37,475 nucleotides of DNA from Ruminococcus sp. (GCA_017517145.1 JAFXAJ010000024.1:1-37475); one strand, 5' to 3'; shown: positions 14,184 to 24,005, numbered from the stretch's first letter. The notes: a model not told the origin generated them from the sequence alone. A program made the numbers and translations.

Positions 14184-16469
14184 ATGTGGTTTGTTTTTTT
14201 TGCAGCCTTACTTTTATTGACTGTATGTTCAGCGATATATATTAAGAATTTCCGCAGGGATATTTCCGGAAATCGCCGTCTTTTCGCCTACGGAATGACG
14301 CTGGTGCTTGTTCTGACGGGTATCGCTGACCTGCTGTTTGATTTCGGCAGCTTTAAGGGAGCATTTTTCATTATGGGTGCAGCGGCGGCTCTGGAATTTG
14401 TGCTGTATGTCTATCTGAAGAATCATGCTTCACGGACTCTGATTTTCATGGGAAAAGTTCTGCTTGCAGCAGTTCTGGCGGAGCTGACTTTTTTTCAGTT
14501 TCCCTCATACAGAATTATGACGGGAGATTATGAAAATACAGTTCTTTCTCTTGAGGAGGGAGAGTTTGAAAACTGCACCTACGACTACGAAACAGGCGGA
14601 ATTGCAGTTGACAGCATGGATGAAGTAAGCGTTTCTTATCACAACATAAATAAGAAAATAGGTACGGTTCATATTGATGTTGAATTTGCTGATGAAAAAG
14701 CAAGACAGGTGAATTTCTTTGCGGATATGACCGAAGAAACGGGATATTATTACCGTCTTAAAGTGATAGAATCCACGCTTATTGCCGACAGCGTACAGTC
14801 ACAGGACGCTATGGTTCAGCTGGCAGGAATCACAAGCGACGCACGTTTCAGATTTTCCGGAATCGGTGAAAAGGACAGCTGTATTATAAAGGGGATTGAG
14901 CTGAACAGACCTATTCCCTTTGATATAATGCCTCTTAGAATGGCGATAATCGTACTCCTTGCAACATTTATCTATGCCTGCATATTCTCTTGCACTATGA
15001 ACATGAGCTACAGCAAAAATAAATATTTCTGCCGTGTTGCTGCTATATGGATGACCATACTGGCGGTATGCTGCGTTATAATTCTTGTGCTCCAGCAGAT
15101 TCCGCAGGGGCAGTTTTTGGAGCGTTTCAGGCTGACAGAGGGTGATCAGGTGACGGAAGAACTTGTGCTTGCCTTTGAGAACGGACAGTTCAGTCTGCTC
15201 AGCGAGCCTTCCGAGGAATTGCTTGCCATGGAAAATCCCTACGACAACGGCTCACGTTTTTATGATGAAGTAGATTATCTCTGGGACCATGTTTTTTACG
15301 AGGGAAAATATTATTCCTACTATGGTATAGCGCCGTTGCTGCTTTTCCTGCCCTATCACCTGCTTACAGGATATTTCTTTCCGCAGGATATAGCTGTAAT
15401 GCTTTTTTCATCGCTGGGACTTATACTTCTTTCGATGATATATTCGACAATTGTGAAAAAGTGGTTCAGAGAAATATCCACCGGAGCATATCTGTCGGGA
15501 CTGGGAATAATCCTTGCCGCCTGCGGAATATGGTATTCAGCAGGCAGACCGCTGTTTTACGAAATGTCAATATCGGCGGGCTTCCTCACCTTTACAGCGG
15601 CGGCATATTTCTTCATAACATCGGGGATATTCGAGAGGGAAAAAGCTGATTTGCCGAGAATATTCCTGTCATCGCTTTTGCTGGGTTTATCGGTTATGTG
15701 TCGTCCTACCCTTGCGGTGTATGCGGTATGCGGATGTTTGTTCTACATAATGAACATAAAGAAGCAGAATAAAAAGGTAAAATATCTTCTCTGTGCTTTT
15801 GCGCCTATATGCGCACTGGGATTATTCCAGATGTACTATAACTATGCACGATTCGGTTCAATATTTGAATTTGGTATAAAATATTCCCTGACAATCAACG
15901 ATTTTACGAGGACGGAATTTCATTTTCACAATATGTTCATCGGAATATACAATTTTCTTTTTGCGCCGCCTGCGTTTATACCCGATTATCCTTTTGTATC
16001 AGCGCCTTTTTCGTTCCTTGGCATAAACAGCTACTACTTCAAGGACGAGGGGACAATTTCGGGAATTGTATTCCTTGCTCTGCCGATTTTCGGATACTTC
16101 CTCGGCGGACGGGCAATGAAGCTTATTCCTGACAAAAAGAACCGCATATCAGCGGCAACGGTTATCGGACTTGTGGGAATTATAATGCCCTTTGTTATTG
16201 TGTGTTCTGTATGGGAAAGCGGATATTCTGCAAGATATATGGCGGATTTTTCATGGCAGGTGGTAATCGGCGCATACATGGTGCTTTTCCTGCTTTATAC
16301 AAAGTCGGAAAATGTACAGAAAAAGCGTATGTTTACGGCTGTTATGGGAATATGCTGTGTGTATACTCTCGTAGTTGTGGGAATTGAAGCTTATGTATTC
16401 TCGTTCCCCATGGATACCTGTCCCAGATATGCGGATATTCTCAATAGAATGATTGCATTTTACAAATAA
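14184..16469 (+). CDS. Large polytopic membrane protein, possibly GT-C-type glycosyltransferase
   Basis: A 761-residue membrane protein with three to four N-terminal helices, an extracytoplasmic strand-rich domain (about 105-245), then roughly nine or more further helices. The external loop after the second helix group contains LLAMENPYDNGSRFYDEVDYLWDH-type text followed by YEGKYYSYYGIAPLLLFLPYH. That pattern, an acidic loop and then a YYSYYG turn into a helix, is reminiscent of GT-C polyprenyl-phosphate-sugar transferases, but I see no decisive signature. It follows the solute-binding lipoprotein gene after 26 bases with AAAGGA before the ATG, so the two are likely co-expressed. Function remains open. 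Confidence 0.75.
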   Translation: MWFVFFAALLLLTVCSAIYIKNFRRDISGNRRLFAYGMTLVLVLTGIADLLFDFGSFKGAFFIMGAAAALEFVLYVYLKNHASRTLIFMGKVLLAAVLAELTFFQFPSYRIMTGDYENTVLSLEEGEFENCTYDYETGGIAVDSMDEVSVSYHNINKKIGTVHIDVEFADEKARQVNFFADMTEETGYYYRLKVIESTLIADSVQSQDAMVQLAGITSDARFRFSGIGEKDSCIIKGIELNRPIPFDIMPLRMAIIVLLATFIYACIFSCTMNMSYSKNKYFCRVAAIWMTILAVCCVIILVLQQIPQGQFLERFRLTEGDQVTEELVLAFENGQFSLLSEPSEELLAMENPYDNGSRFYDEVDYLWDHVFYEGKYYSYYGIAPLLLFLPYHLLTGYFFPQDIAVMLFSSLGLILLSMIYSTIVKKWFREISTGAYLSGLGIILAACGIWYSAGRPLFYEMSISAGFLTFTAAAYFFITSGIFEREKADLPRIFLSSLLLGLSVMCRPTLAVYAVCGCLFYIMNIKKQNKKVKYLLCAFAPICALGLFQMYYNYARFGSIFEFGIKYSLTINDFTRTEFHFHNMFIGIYNFLFAPPAFIPDYPFVSAPFSFLGINSYYFKDEGTISGIVFLALPIFGYFLGGRAMKLIPDKKNRISAATVIGLVGIIMPFVIVCSVWESGYSARYMADFSWQVVIGAYMVLFLLYTKSENVQKKRMFTAVMGICCVYTLVVVGIEAYVFSFPMDTCPRYADILNRMIAFYK

Positions 16470-16594
16470 GTAGCCTATATATTGGAAACCTCTATTGATA
16501 TTTCTGTAAATGCAGAAGAATTTGTAGAAAACTGTGAAAAACACACAAAAAACAAAGGCGTAATATGTCAAAATGTAAAATTTTCTGAAAGTAC

Positions 16595-16623
16595 GTGACA
16601 TTTAATTTTAAATATGGTATAAT
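16595..16623 (+). promoter_or_regulatory. Promoter of the Ig-like surface protein gene
   Basis: GTGACA (16595-16600) and TATAAT (16618-16623) are 17 bases apart with an extended TGG before the -10. The rest of the gap from 16470 shows no other feature. Confidence 0.65.
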
Positions 16624-16688
16624 ATAAAAGATATAAAACAGGCTTGAAACCTGCAATGAAAGAAATAAAGAGAAGGAAGGAACTCAAC

Positions 16689-17342
16689 ATGGACAACAAC
16701 ACAGGAAACAGACCGGTAAAAAGAAAAAAAGTGACCAGACAGGTGATAAGACGCAGACAGATGGGTGCGCTTGCAGTTATTACATTTCTCATTTTGATGT
16801 TTTTCCTGCTCATTTTCAAGGGCTGTTCCAACGATAACGACAAGAGCAAAGATAAAAATAAGCCTGTGGTTACAACAACATCTGCTCTTGTAACTATAAC
16901 TGCTCCCATAACTACAGTTACAACAACTACAACACATCCCCTTGCTTCACAGGTATTTCTTTCAAAGAGAGAAATGTTCATCAATGTGGGCGGTACGGAT
17001 ATATCTTACATAAAAGGCTATCCCACAGGTTCATCAGAGGCTAACGAGGTATGGAGGTCCATGGATGAGTCAATTGCTACTGTTGACAGTCTTGGTCATG
17101 TTGTCGGAGTAGGTCAGGGTGAAACATTCATCATTCTCAGCTTTGACAATAATCCTTCTATTGAAATAGAAATCAAGGTACACGTTGCAGCCGGTGCAGG
17201 AGTTCCTGTTGTAACCACAACTGTTCCTGTTACGCCGATTACTCCCGTAGTACCCGGTGCGGCTACAACCACAAATGACCTTATAACTTCATTTGCAACA
17301 ACACCTGTTGCAGCACTTGATGAAAATGTTTTCACAGCATAA
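16689..17342 (+). CDS. Membrane-anchored protein with Thr-rich linkers and Big_2-like domain
   Basis: A 217-residue type II-like membrane protein. A very basic N-terminus (KRKKVTRQVIRRRQ) precedes one transmembrane helix at about 26-44, so the C-terminal part is outside. Thr-rich linkers (about 61-83 and 175-205) flank one bacterial Ig-like domain of group 2 (about 88-167), recognised by VWRSMDESIATVDSLGHVVG and VGQGETFIIL. The architecture suits a surface-exposed stalk or adhesin-like role. The ATG at 16689 has AAGGAAGG upstream; the longer frame from 16644 begins inside the leader. A terminator follows. Confidence 0.83.
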   Translation: MDNNTGNRPVKRKKVTRQVIRRRQMGALAVITFLILMFFLLIFKGCSNDNDKSKDKNKPVVTTTSALVTITAPITTVTTTTTHPLASQVFLSKREMFINVGGTDISYIKGYPTGSSEANEVWRSMDESIATVDSLGHVVGVGQGETFIILSFDNNPSIEIEIKVHVAAGAGVPVVTTTVPVTPITPVVPGAATTTNDLITSFATTPVAALDENVFTA

Positions 17343-17353
17343 ACTAAATTAAC

Positions 17354-17386
17354 AAAGGGCGGGCACTGTCTGCCCTTTAGTTTTTT
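17354..17386 (+). terminator. Terminator after the Ig-like surface protein
   Basis: AAAGGGC (17354-17360) pairs with GCCCTTT (17372-17378), and an inner GGGCA/TGCCC pairing is an alternative. Six Ts follow after AG. Confidence 0.85.
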
Positions 17387-17426
17387 ATAATCTCTTAGTA
17401 AAATTGAAAAAAATTCCGTAAAGGTA

Positions 17427-17455
17427 TTGATTTTTTCAGAATAGTGTGATATAAT
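17427..17455 (+). promoter_or_regulatory. Promoter of the rimP-nusA-infB operon
   Basis: TTGATT (17427-17432) and TATAAT (17450-17455) are 17 bases apart. A leader of about 105 bases with two hairpins follows before rimP. Confidence 0.7.
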
Positions 17456-17475
17456 AATATATAACATAGTAAGCT

Positions 17476-17551
17476 AAAGACCGGAAACTTCCGGTCTTTC
17501 GTTTTGATATTGCTTCCCATGCAAAAAAATCAGGAGTCAGTTGGGAGCAAT
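17476..17551 (+). promoter_or_regulatory. Structured leader of the rimP-nusA operon
   Basis: Hairpin one is a perfect 10-bp stem, AAAGACCGGA (17476-17485) with TCCGGTCTTT (17490-17499), followed by CGTTTTG, a weak T-run typical of an attenuator. Hairpin two pairs ATTGCTTCCCA (17509-17519) with TGGGAGCAAT (17542-17551) with one bulged base. It ends only a few bases before the AAAGGAG of rimP. The two could control read-through or rimP translation; this is inferred from position. Confidence 0.6.
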
Positions 17552-17567
17552 GTGAAAGGAGAAACAG

Positions 17568-18044
17568 ATGAAGCTGAAAAAATTCGGTGCAACAGAACAG
17601 AGAATATATGACCTCGTTAAGCCGATTACCGACGAACTGGGCTACTTTCTCTGGGATGTCTGCTACGTTAAAGAGGGCGCAAGCTGGTATCTGAGAATTT
17701 TTATCGACTGCGATGAAGGTATCACTATCGAGGACTGCGAAAAAGTCACTGAGCCTGTAAATAAGCTCCTTGACGAGGTTGACCCTATCAAGGAAAGTTA
17801 TATGCTTGAAATCGGTTCGGCAGGACTTGAAAGAGAGCTTGTAAAGGATGAGCATTTTGAAGTCTGTGAGGGCGATAAGGTGCGTATCCGTTTTATAAGA
17901 GCCGTTGACGGCGAAAAGGAAATCTGCGCATATCTTAGAAGTGCAGATAAAAATGCTGTTTCAGTTGAACTGGAGGACGGTACAGCGGCAGAATATCCCT
18001 TTGCGGACATTGCCTTTGTAAAACTCTGGTTTGACTTTGAATAA
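17568..18044 (+). CDS. rimP: Ribosome maturation factor RimP
   Basis: Needed for 30S subunit maturation. The 158-residue protein has the RimP N-terminal domain with the signature LGYFLWDVCYVKEGASWYLRIFID and CEKVTEPVNKLLDE, then SAGLERELVKDEHFE, then the Sm-like C-terminal barrel (VRIRFIRAV onward). Full length. AAAGGAG precedes the ATG. First gene of the conserved rimP-nusA-ylxR-ylxQ-infB-rbfA series, 73 bases ahead of nusA. Confidence 0.96.
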   Translation: MKLKKFGATEQRIYDLVKPITDELGYFLWDVCYVKEGASWYLRIFIDCDEGITIEDCEKVTEPVNKLLDEVDPIKESYMLEIGSAGLERELVKDEHFEVCEGDKVRIRFIRAVDGEKEICAYLRSADKNAVSVELEDGTAAEYPFADIAFVKLWFDFE

Positions 18045-18117
18045 AGGGAACTTCTGAAGGGAAAACCTGAAGGATGACCTGTATATTATAGGAATATATA
18101 TATTGGAGGAATTTGAT

Positions 18118-19395
18118 ATGGATAATTTTTTCGATGCCCTGAAGCTGCTTGAGGAGGAAAACGGTGTAGAATCCGAACTTCTCATTGAAAAGGTAAAATC
18201 TGCTATGCTTAAAGCAGCAAAGAGAGCATATCCCCACAGTGAGGACAGAATAAGAGTGGAAATTGACCCTGCTACTAAAAAATTTGCTATGTATATAGTG
18301 CAGGAAATTATTGAAGATGAGCCTATTGACGAAAACGAAATAAATATTGCAACTGCAAGAAGAATTGACCCAAATGCAGTAATCGGCGGAACTATACTCA
18401 AGAGTATTGATATTTCAACTCTTGGAAGAATGGCTGCACTTTCCGCTAAGCAGTCAATAAAGGGCGACCTGAGAGAAATCAACCGTGTGCAGATTCTCGA
18501 TAAGTTCGAGCAGAAAGAGCATGACTGCATCGTTGCAAAGGTTTCACAGATTGAGCCCGGCAGAGGTACTGCAACTGTTGTGTATGAGGGCACTGAGCTG
18601 TACCTGTTCAAGCACGAGCAGATTCCCGGAGAAGTTCTCAGAGAGGGAATGGACATAAAGGTGTATATCACAGGTATTCCCAACAAGACAAAGAAGCCCA
18701 TAATCAAGATTTCAAGAACTCACAAGGACCTTGTAAAGAGACTCTTTGAGATTGAAGTTCCCGAAATTTATGACGGAACTGTTGAAATAAAGTCAATTTC
18801 ACGTGAGGCAGGTTCAAGAACTAAGATTGCCGTATGGTCAAAGGATGAGAACGTTGACGCTATCGGTGCTTGTATCGGTCCTAAGCGTTCAAGAATATCA
18901 GCTGTTGTAAATGAACTTAACGGCGAAAAGATTGACATTATTCCCTGGAGCGAAAATCCCGCAGAATTCATTGCAAAGGCACTTGCTCCTGCTGAGGTTG
19001 TAAAGACTGTTATCACTTCCCTTGAGGAGAAAACTTGTACAGCCGTTGTTCCAAATAATCAGCTTTCACTTGCTATCGGCAACAAGGGACAGAACGCAAA
19101 GCTTGCCGCTAAGCTTACAGGCTATAAAATTGACATAAAGCCCCAGACAAATGCTGCTACAGGTGAACCTGCTGAGGAGCTTGCAGAGGATTATCCCGAC
19201 GCTCTCCTTGCAAAGGCAAACGAGGTTCTTGACGAGGCTGCTGAGGTTATCACTGAAATGGTGGAAAAACTCGAACCTGTTGATGAAATTCCCGTGATTG
19301 ACGAGGAAACAGAAGCAGCTGCTGAAACAGCAGAGGAGAATACAGCCGATGAAGCTTCCGCTGAAGATGCTGCCGAAGCTGAGGAAAATGTATGA
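18118..19395 (+). CDS. nusA: Transcription termination/antitermination factor NusA
   Basis: RNA polymerase-binding factor that modulates pausing, termination and antitermination. This 425-residue Firmicutes-size NusA has an N-terminal RNAP-binding domain (about 1-125), an S1 domain (about 135-200, DCIVAKVSQIEPGRGTATVVYEG) and two KH domains (about 200-345, with IGACIGPKRSRISAVVNEL and LAIGNKGQNAKLAAKLTG). The tail (about 350-425) is Ala/Glu-rich and acidic. The start at 18118 has GGAGG 9 bases upstream; an upstream in-frame start at 18103 overlaps that site and is rejected. The ylxR start overlaps its stop (ATGA). Confidence 0.97.
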   Translation: MDNFFDALKLLEEENGVESELLIEKVKSAMLKAAKRAYPHSEDRIRVEIDPATKKFAMYIVQEIIEDEPIDENEINIATARRIDPNAVIGGTILKSIDISTLGRMAALSAKQSIKGDLREINRVQILDKFEQKEHDCIVAKVSQIEPGRGTATVVYEGTELYLFKHEQIPGEVLREGMDIKVYITGIPNKTKKPIIKISRTHKDLVKRLFEIEVPEIYDGTVEIKSISREAGSRTKIAVWSKDENVDAIGACIGPKRSRISAVVNELNGEKIDIIPWSENPAEFIAKALAPAEVVKTVITSLEEKTCTAVVPNNQLSLAIGNKGQNAKLAAKLTGYKIDIKPQTNAATGEPAEELAEDYPDALLAKANEVLDEAAEVITEMVEKLEPVDEIPVIDEETEAAAETAEENTADEASAEDAAEAEENV

Positions 19396-19670
19396 AATCC
19401 GTAAAAATTCCCATGAGAATGTGTCTCGGCTGCAATGAAATGAAGCCGAAAAAAGAGCTTATGCGTGTGGTTATAAATTCTGAAAATGAAGTTAGTATTG
19501 ACTTTACAGGAAAGAAAAACGGCAGAGGCGCATATCTTTGCAAAGACGTACATTGTTTTGAGAAAGCACGTAAGGCAAAAAGATTTGAGAAATCTCTCAA
19601 ATGTAAAATAGATGAAAGTTTATACGAGGTTATGGCTGATGAACTCAGAAAAGAAACAGAAAACAGCTGA
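19392..19670 (+). CDS. ylxR: YlxR family RNA-binding protein (DUF448)
   Basis: Small basic protein of 92 residues with the family signature MRMCLGCNEMKPKKELMRVV (CxxC) and KKNGRGAYLCKDVHCFEKA near the middle. YlxR family proteins have been described as RNA-binding or as RNase P-associated regulators; which applies here is unknown. It overlaps nusA by 4 bases and the start of ylxQ by 32 bases, so translation is tightly coupled. Confidence 0.93.
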   Translation: MKSVKIPMRMCLGCNEMKPKKELMRVVINSENEVSIDFTGKKNGRGAYLCKDVHCFEKARKAKRFEKSLKCKIDESLYEVMADELRKETENS

Positions 19671-19953
19671 CTTGCTGACTGTATGTTTTAAGGCCGGCAA
19701 GGCTGTAAAAGGATTTGACAGTACAAAGGAAGCTGTTGAAACCGGCAAGGCTTATACTGTGCTTGCTGCTGTTGACGCTTCTGAAAAAACTGTAAAGGAA
19801 GTTCGCTTTATCTGCGGAAAATATGACGTTCCCGTTATTGTTACGGAGCTTGAAAAAGCTGATATAGGGCGTCTTTGCGGTAAAGAAACAGCTGTAATTG
19901 CCGTGTGTGACAAAGGCTTTGCTGGAGGATTCCTCAGAATTGCCGAAAAATGA
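19639..19953 (+). CDS. ylxQ: YlxQ, L7Ae/L30e-type RNA-binding protein
   Basis: A 104-residue member of the ribosomal L7Ae/L30e/S12e/Gadd45 fold, which binds kink-turns in several family members. Typical features are [22 protein letters not shown] at the N-terminus, [17 protein letters not shown], and [27 protein letters not shown] chose the ATG at 19639, inside ylxR, because GAGGT lies 8 bases upstream and the protein then begins as the family does; the frame from 19612 adds non-homologous residues. It is followed by infB after 68 bases. Confidence 0.92.
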   Translation: MNSEKKQKTADLLTVCFKAGKAVKGFDSTKEAVETGKAYTVLAAVDASEKTVKEVRFICGKYDVPVIVTELEKADIGRLCGKETAVIAVCDKGFAGGFLRIAEK

Positions 19954-20021
19954 CTTTCAGCTGCCCGAACAATTGTTTTCAACGCTGTGAATACAGCTTA
20001 TTTAAGGAGGTTATTTCGCCT

Positions 20022-22697
20022 ATGGCAAAAAAGATAAAATTAAGTGATGCTGCAAAGGATCTTAACATATCACCAAAAGAACTTGTTGATTTTTTCGCTT
20101 CAAAGGGCGATACAAAGAAAAAACCTACGTCATCTCTTACAGAGGACGAAATGAACGCCGTTCTTGAACATCATACAAAGCTCTATGAGGTTAAAACCCT
20201 TGATGAGTACTTCAATACAAAGAACAGCCCCAAGCCTGAGCCTGTGAAAGAAGCAAAGGCTGAAATTACAGAAGAAGTCAAGGATTCTCCGAAATCCGAA
20301 AAGAAGAAAAAAGCCGTGAAGGCTGCCGAGCCTGAAAAGAAAAAGTCAGATAAAGCTGCGGCAGACAAGAAAAAAGAGGACGCAATTAAGCCTGAGGCAG
20401 AGAAAAAAGCTGATGCTGCTGTAAAGGCTGAACTGGAAAAGCCTGTCGCTGAAACTGCGAAGGAAAATAAACCGGCTCAGGAGGTCAGCCCTGAGATTGA
20501 TAAGAAGCAAGAGAGTAAAACCGAAAATAAACCCGTTCAGGAGGAGAAGATGCCTGTGGATGAGTTAAAAAAGGATGAGGTGAAGGCTGTGGATAACAAA
20601 AACGACAAGAAGCCTTCCGATAAGAAAAAGAAGAAGGAGCAGGCTAAAGCCCGTGAAAGAGGCGAAGCTACAAAGCTCAATACAAGCTTTTCATCAGAGA
20701 CAGCTTCAACTGCTACACAGAGACGTACAGTTGATACAAGAGGAAGCTATGTTGACCTTGACAAGTATAACGAAAGATATGACCAGATGGCTTCCGGAAA
20801 CAGAAAGCATGGCGGAGATAATTATTCTTCAAAGAAGCAGAAGATTAATCAGAAGTCAGCTCAGAGAAACCGTCAGCAGTTCTCCAAGAAGGAATCCGAG
20901 GCTGAAAAGCTCAAGAGACTGGAGCTGGAGCGTGCAAGAAAGCAGCAGCTCAAGGTTATGATTCCCGACGCTATTACTGTAGGCGAGCTTGCTGTCCGTC
21001 TTAAAGCTACAGCTACAGATGTTATCAAGAAGCTCATGGGACTTGGCGTAATGGCTTCAATCAATCAGGAGATTGATTTTGATACAGCTTCCCTTATTGC
21101 AGAGGAAATGGGAGCAAAGGTTGAAAAGGAAGTTATCGTAACCATTGAGGAACGTCTTATTGACGACAGCGATGACGACGATACAAATCTTGAACCCCGC
21201 TGTCCCGTTGTAGTTGTTATGGGACACGTTGACCACGGTAAGACATCTATTCTTGACCGTATCAGAAACGCTCACGTTGCCGACGGAGAGGCAGGCGGTA
21301 TCACACAGCATATCGGTGCTTATCAGGTTAAGGTAAACGGTCAGAAGATTACATTCCTTGATACTCCCGGACATGAGGCATTTACTTCAATGCGTGCAAG
21401 AGGTGCAAACATCACAGATATTGCTATCCTTGTTGTTGCTGCTGATGACGGTATCATGCCTCAGACTGTTGAGTCTATCAATCACGCTAAATCAGCAGGC
21501 TTACAGATAATTGTTGCTATAAACAAGATGGATAAAGAGGGTGCAAACCCTGAGCGTATCAAAGAGGAACTCACAAAGTATGAGCTTGTCTGCGAGGATT
21601 GGGGCGGAGATATTATCTGTGTTCCTGTATCTGCAAAGACAGGCGAAGGCTTTGACGAGCTTCTTGAAAATGTACTTCTCGTTGCAGAAGTTCAGGATCT
21701 GAAGGCTAATCCCGACAGACTTGCAAAGGGTACAGTTATCGAAGCACGCCTTGATAAGGGCAGAGGTCCTATTGCTACCCTTCTTGTACAGAATGGTACT
21801 CTTAAACAGGGTGATGTACTTATCGCAGGTACAGCAGTGGGCAGAGTCCGTGTTATGACTAACGATAAGGGCAGAACTGTAAAGTCAGCAGGTCCTTCTG
21901 TTCCCGTTGAGATTACAGGTCTTGCAGAAGTTCCCAGCGCAGGCGATATTTTCAACGCTGTTGAAGATGAGCGTCTTGCAAGAGAGCTTGTTGAGCAGAG
22001 AAAGCATGAGGCAAAGCAGGAGCAGTTTAACGCATACCGCAAGGTAACTCTCGACAACCTGTTCAGCCAGATTGCAGAGGGCGAAATCAAGGAGCTTCCT
22101 ATTATCGTCAAGGCAGACGTACAGGGTTCGGTTGAAGCTGTAAAGCAGTCCCTTGAAAAGCTTTCAAATAACGAAGTAAGAGTAAGAGTTATTCACGGCG
22201 CAGTAGGAGCTGTTAAGGAAAGCGACGTTATGCTTGCAAGCGCTTCAAACGCTATTATTGTAGGCTTTAATGTACGTCCCGATCCTGTTGCTGCTGAAAA
22301 TGCCGCAAGAGACGGCGTTGACATCCGTCTCTATCGTATCATCTATGATGCTATCGAAGAAATTACAACAGCTATGAAGGGTATGCTTGCACCTAAGTTC
22401 CGTGACGTTGAGCTTGGACGCATTGAGGTTCGTCAGGTATACAAGATTTCTAACGTTGGTATGGTAGCAGGAAGCTACGTGCTCAGCGGTAAGGCTGTAA
22501 GAAATTGTCAGGTGCGTGTTGTGCGTGACGGTATCATCATCGCTGATGACAAGATTGCAGGTCTGAAGCGTTTCAAGGATGACGCTAAGGAAGTAGCCGA
22601 GGGTTACGAGTGCGGAATCAGCCTTGACAAGTTCAGCGATGTCAAGGAAGGCGATATTTTCGAAGCTTACATGGTTGAGGAATACCGTGAGGATTAA
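20022..22697 (+). CDS. infB: Translation initiation factor IF-2
   Basis: GTPase that places initiator tRNA on the 30S subunit. It has 891 residues. A first IF2_N module (about 1-60) precedes a long Lys/Glu/Ala-rich linker (about 65-230) and a second IF2_N module (about 308-370, [21 protein letters not shown]). The G domain shows G1 GHVDHGKT at 401-408, G3 DTPGHEAF at 447-454 and G4 NKMD at 501-504. The beta-barrel and C-terminal initiator-tRNA-binding domains follow intact. The start has AAGGAGG upstream; the open frame from 19950 is rejected. A duplicated N-terminal module and a long charged linker are normal for Firmicutes and related groups. Confidence 0.98.
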   Translation: MAKKIKLSDAAKDLNISPKELVDFFASKGDTKKKPTSSLTEDEMNAVLEHHTKLYEVKTLDEYFNTKNSPKPEPVKEAKAEITEEVKDSPKSEKKKKAVKAAEPEKKKSDKAAADKKKEDAIKPEAEKKADAAVKAELEKPVAETAKENKPAQEVSPEIDKKQESKTENKPVQEEKMPVDELKKDEVKAVDNKNDKKPSDKKKKKEQAKARERGEATKLNTSFSSETASTATQRRTVDTRGSYVDLDKYNERYDQMASGNRKHGGDNYSSKKQKINQKSAQRNRQQFSKKESEAEKLKRLELERARKQQLKVMIPDAITVGELAVRLKATATDVIKKLMGLGVMASINQEIDFDTASLIAEEMGAKVEKEVIVTIEERLIDDSDDDDTNLEPRCPVVVVMGHVDHGKTSILDRIRNAHVADGEAGGITQHIGAYQVKVNGQKITFLDTPGHEAFTSMRARGANITDIAILVVAADDGIMPQTVESINHAKSAGLQIIVAINKMDKEGANPERIKEELTKYELVCEDWGGDIICVPVSAKTGEGFDELLENVLLVAEVQDLKANPDRLAKGTVIEARLDKGRGPIATLLVQNGTLKQGDVLIAGTAVGRVRVMTNDKGRTVKSAGPSVPVEITGLAEVPSAGDIFNAVEDERLARELVEQRKHEAKQEQFNAYRKVTLDNLFSQIAEGEIKELPIIVKADVQGSVEAVKQSLEKLSNNEVRVRVIHGAVGAVKESDVMLASASNAIIVGFNVRPDPVAAENAARDGVDIRLYRIIYDAIEEITTAMKGMLAPKFRDVELGRIEVRQVYKISNVGMVAGSYVLSGKAVRNCQVRVVRDGIIIADDKIAGLKRFKDDAKEVAEGYECGISLDKFSDVKEGDIFEAYMVEEYRED

Positions 22698-22700
22698 TTT

Positions 22701-23039
22701 ATGGCAAATTATAAAAACAGCCGTATGGCAGAAGATATAAAAAGAGAGCTTACAGCTATTCTCAGGGATATAAAAGATCCGAGAGTTGATAAGCTGCTGA
22801 CAATTGTGAGAGCCGATTTGTCGGGGGATATGTCAACCTGCAAGGTTTATGTATCAAGTCTCGGAGGAATCGACAAGACAAAGGAGTCGGTGCAGGGTTT
22901 GAAAAGTGCGGCAGGATTTATCCGCCGTGAGCTTTTCCGCCGTTTGCAGATGAGAAAATCCCCTGAGCTTACATTTGTTGCTGATACTTCTATTGAGAGA
23001 GGTGCGGAGATAAGCAAAAAGCTCAACGATTTGCTTTAA
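22701..23039 (+). CDS. rbfA: Ribosome-binding factor A
   Basis: KH-fold 30S maturation and cold-response factor. The 112 residues include the family start NSRMAEDIKRELTAILRDIKDPRV, the central VYVSSLG strand and KSAAGFIRRELFRRLQMRKSPELTFVADTSIERG. Three bases separate it from infB and 12 from the next gene. Intact. Confidence 0.96.
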   Translation: MANYKNSRMAEDIKRELTAILRDIKDPRVDKLLTIVRADLSGDMSTCKVYVSSLGGIDKTKESVQGLKSAAGFIRRELFRRLQMRKSPELTFVADTSIERGAEISKKLNDLL

Positions 23040-23051
23040 AAGGAGTATGTT

Positions 23052-24005
23052 ATGTATATAGGCTACAGCGAGGCAGAAACTTTTCTCAGAAACTGCGAGG
23101 ATGCAGTTATTATAACCCACCAGAGCCCTGACGGAGACTGTATCGGAGCAGGCTACGGATTGAAGGATATACTTGCAGAACTCGGCGTAAGAAGCCGTGT
23201 TGTGTGCAGTGATGAAATCCCGCAGCGATACAGTTTTATGACGGATGGAATTGAAAACGAGGACTTTGAGCCCAAGACAATTATAGCTGTTGATATTGCT
23301 GATACAAAGCTTATGGGCAGATATGAGGAGATATACGGCAGTAAAGTACAGCTGTGTATAGATCATCATGAGTCAAACAAGAACTATGCTGAAATGACGC
23401 TGCTCCGCCCGAAAGCAACAGCAGCCTGCGAGGTTATATACAATCTGGCAAAGTACATGGAAGTAAATATCAGTATCCATTGTGCCACTTGTCTGTATAC
23501 AGGCATAGCTACCGATTCGGGTTGTTTCAAGTATGATTGTACAACTCCCCGTGCCCACGAAATAGCCGCTGAAATGAAGCGCTGCTACAATGAAATAAAT
23601 TTTGCACGTATAAACCGCTATATGTTTGAAGTAAAAACAAAGGGCAGAATGATTCTTGAAGCCAAATTCTCCGATTTAATGGAGGATTATATCGGCGGAA
23701 AGCTTGTAATCGTGGCTGTAACCATGGATATGATGGAAAATATGGGAATTTCTGCCCCTGAAATGGAGGGGCTTGCTCCCATAACCTTACAGCTTGAGGA
23801 TACGGAAGTCGGCGTGCTCATGCGTGAACGTGAACCGGGCGAATTCAAATGCTCTTTCCGTTCAGCCGATGAGATTAATGTATCTGAAATATGCCAGACA
23901 TTGGGCGGCGGCGGTCATGCAAAGGCAGCAGGCTGTACAATAAAGGGCGACGTGGAAACAGCAAAAGCAGCTGTTATTGCAGCTGTGGAAAAGGCATTGA
24001 AATGA
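23052..24005 (+). CDS. nrnA: DHH/DHHA1 phosphoesterase, NrnA-like oligoribonuclease
   Basis: Mn-dependent phosphoesterase of the bifunctional oligoribonuclease / pAp phosphatase type (NrnA), which finishes RNA decay and clears pAp and pGpG-type dinucleotides in related species. The 317 residues carry motif I HQSPDGDCIGAG (His23, Asp27, Asp29), motif II DIADT (81-85), the DHH motif DHHESN (104-109) and a C-terminal DHHA1 domain with GGGGHAKAAGC (285-295). It sits between rbfA and truB, the usual Firmicutes position, and overlaps truB by four bases. Confidence 0.93.
   Translation: MYIGYSEAETFLRNCEDAVIITHQSPDGDCIGAGYGLKDILAELGVRSRVVCSDEIPQRYSFMTDGIENEDFEPKTIIAVDIADTKLMGRYEEIYGSKVQLCIDHHESNKNYAEMTLLRPKATAACEVIYNLAKYMEVNISIHCATCLYTGIATDSGCFKYDCTTPRAHEIAAEMKRCYNEINFARINRYMFEVKTKGRMILEAKFSDLMEDYIGGKLVIVAVTMDMMENMGISAPEMEGLAPITLQLEDTEVGVLMREREPGEFKCSFRSADEINVSEICQTLGGGGHAKAAGCTIKGDVETAKAAVIAAVEKALK

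Noticed and set aside
16568..16984. Val-rich and Cys-rich frames antisense to the Ig-like surface protein gene
   Set aside because: They arise from the complement of Thr-rich codons; the + strand frame has promoter, ribosome binding site and terminator.
19250..19600. Open frames antisense to the end of nusA and ylxR
   Set aside because: They mirror the Ala/Glu-rich coding of nusA and carry no ribosome binding site or motif.
19950..20021. Upstream extension of the infB frame
   Set aside because: The residues do not resemble IF-2 and the ATG at 20022 is preceded by AAGGAGG and begins the canonical IF2_N module.
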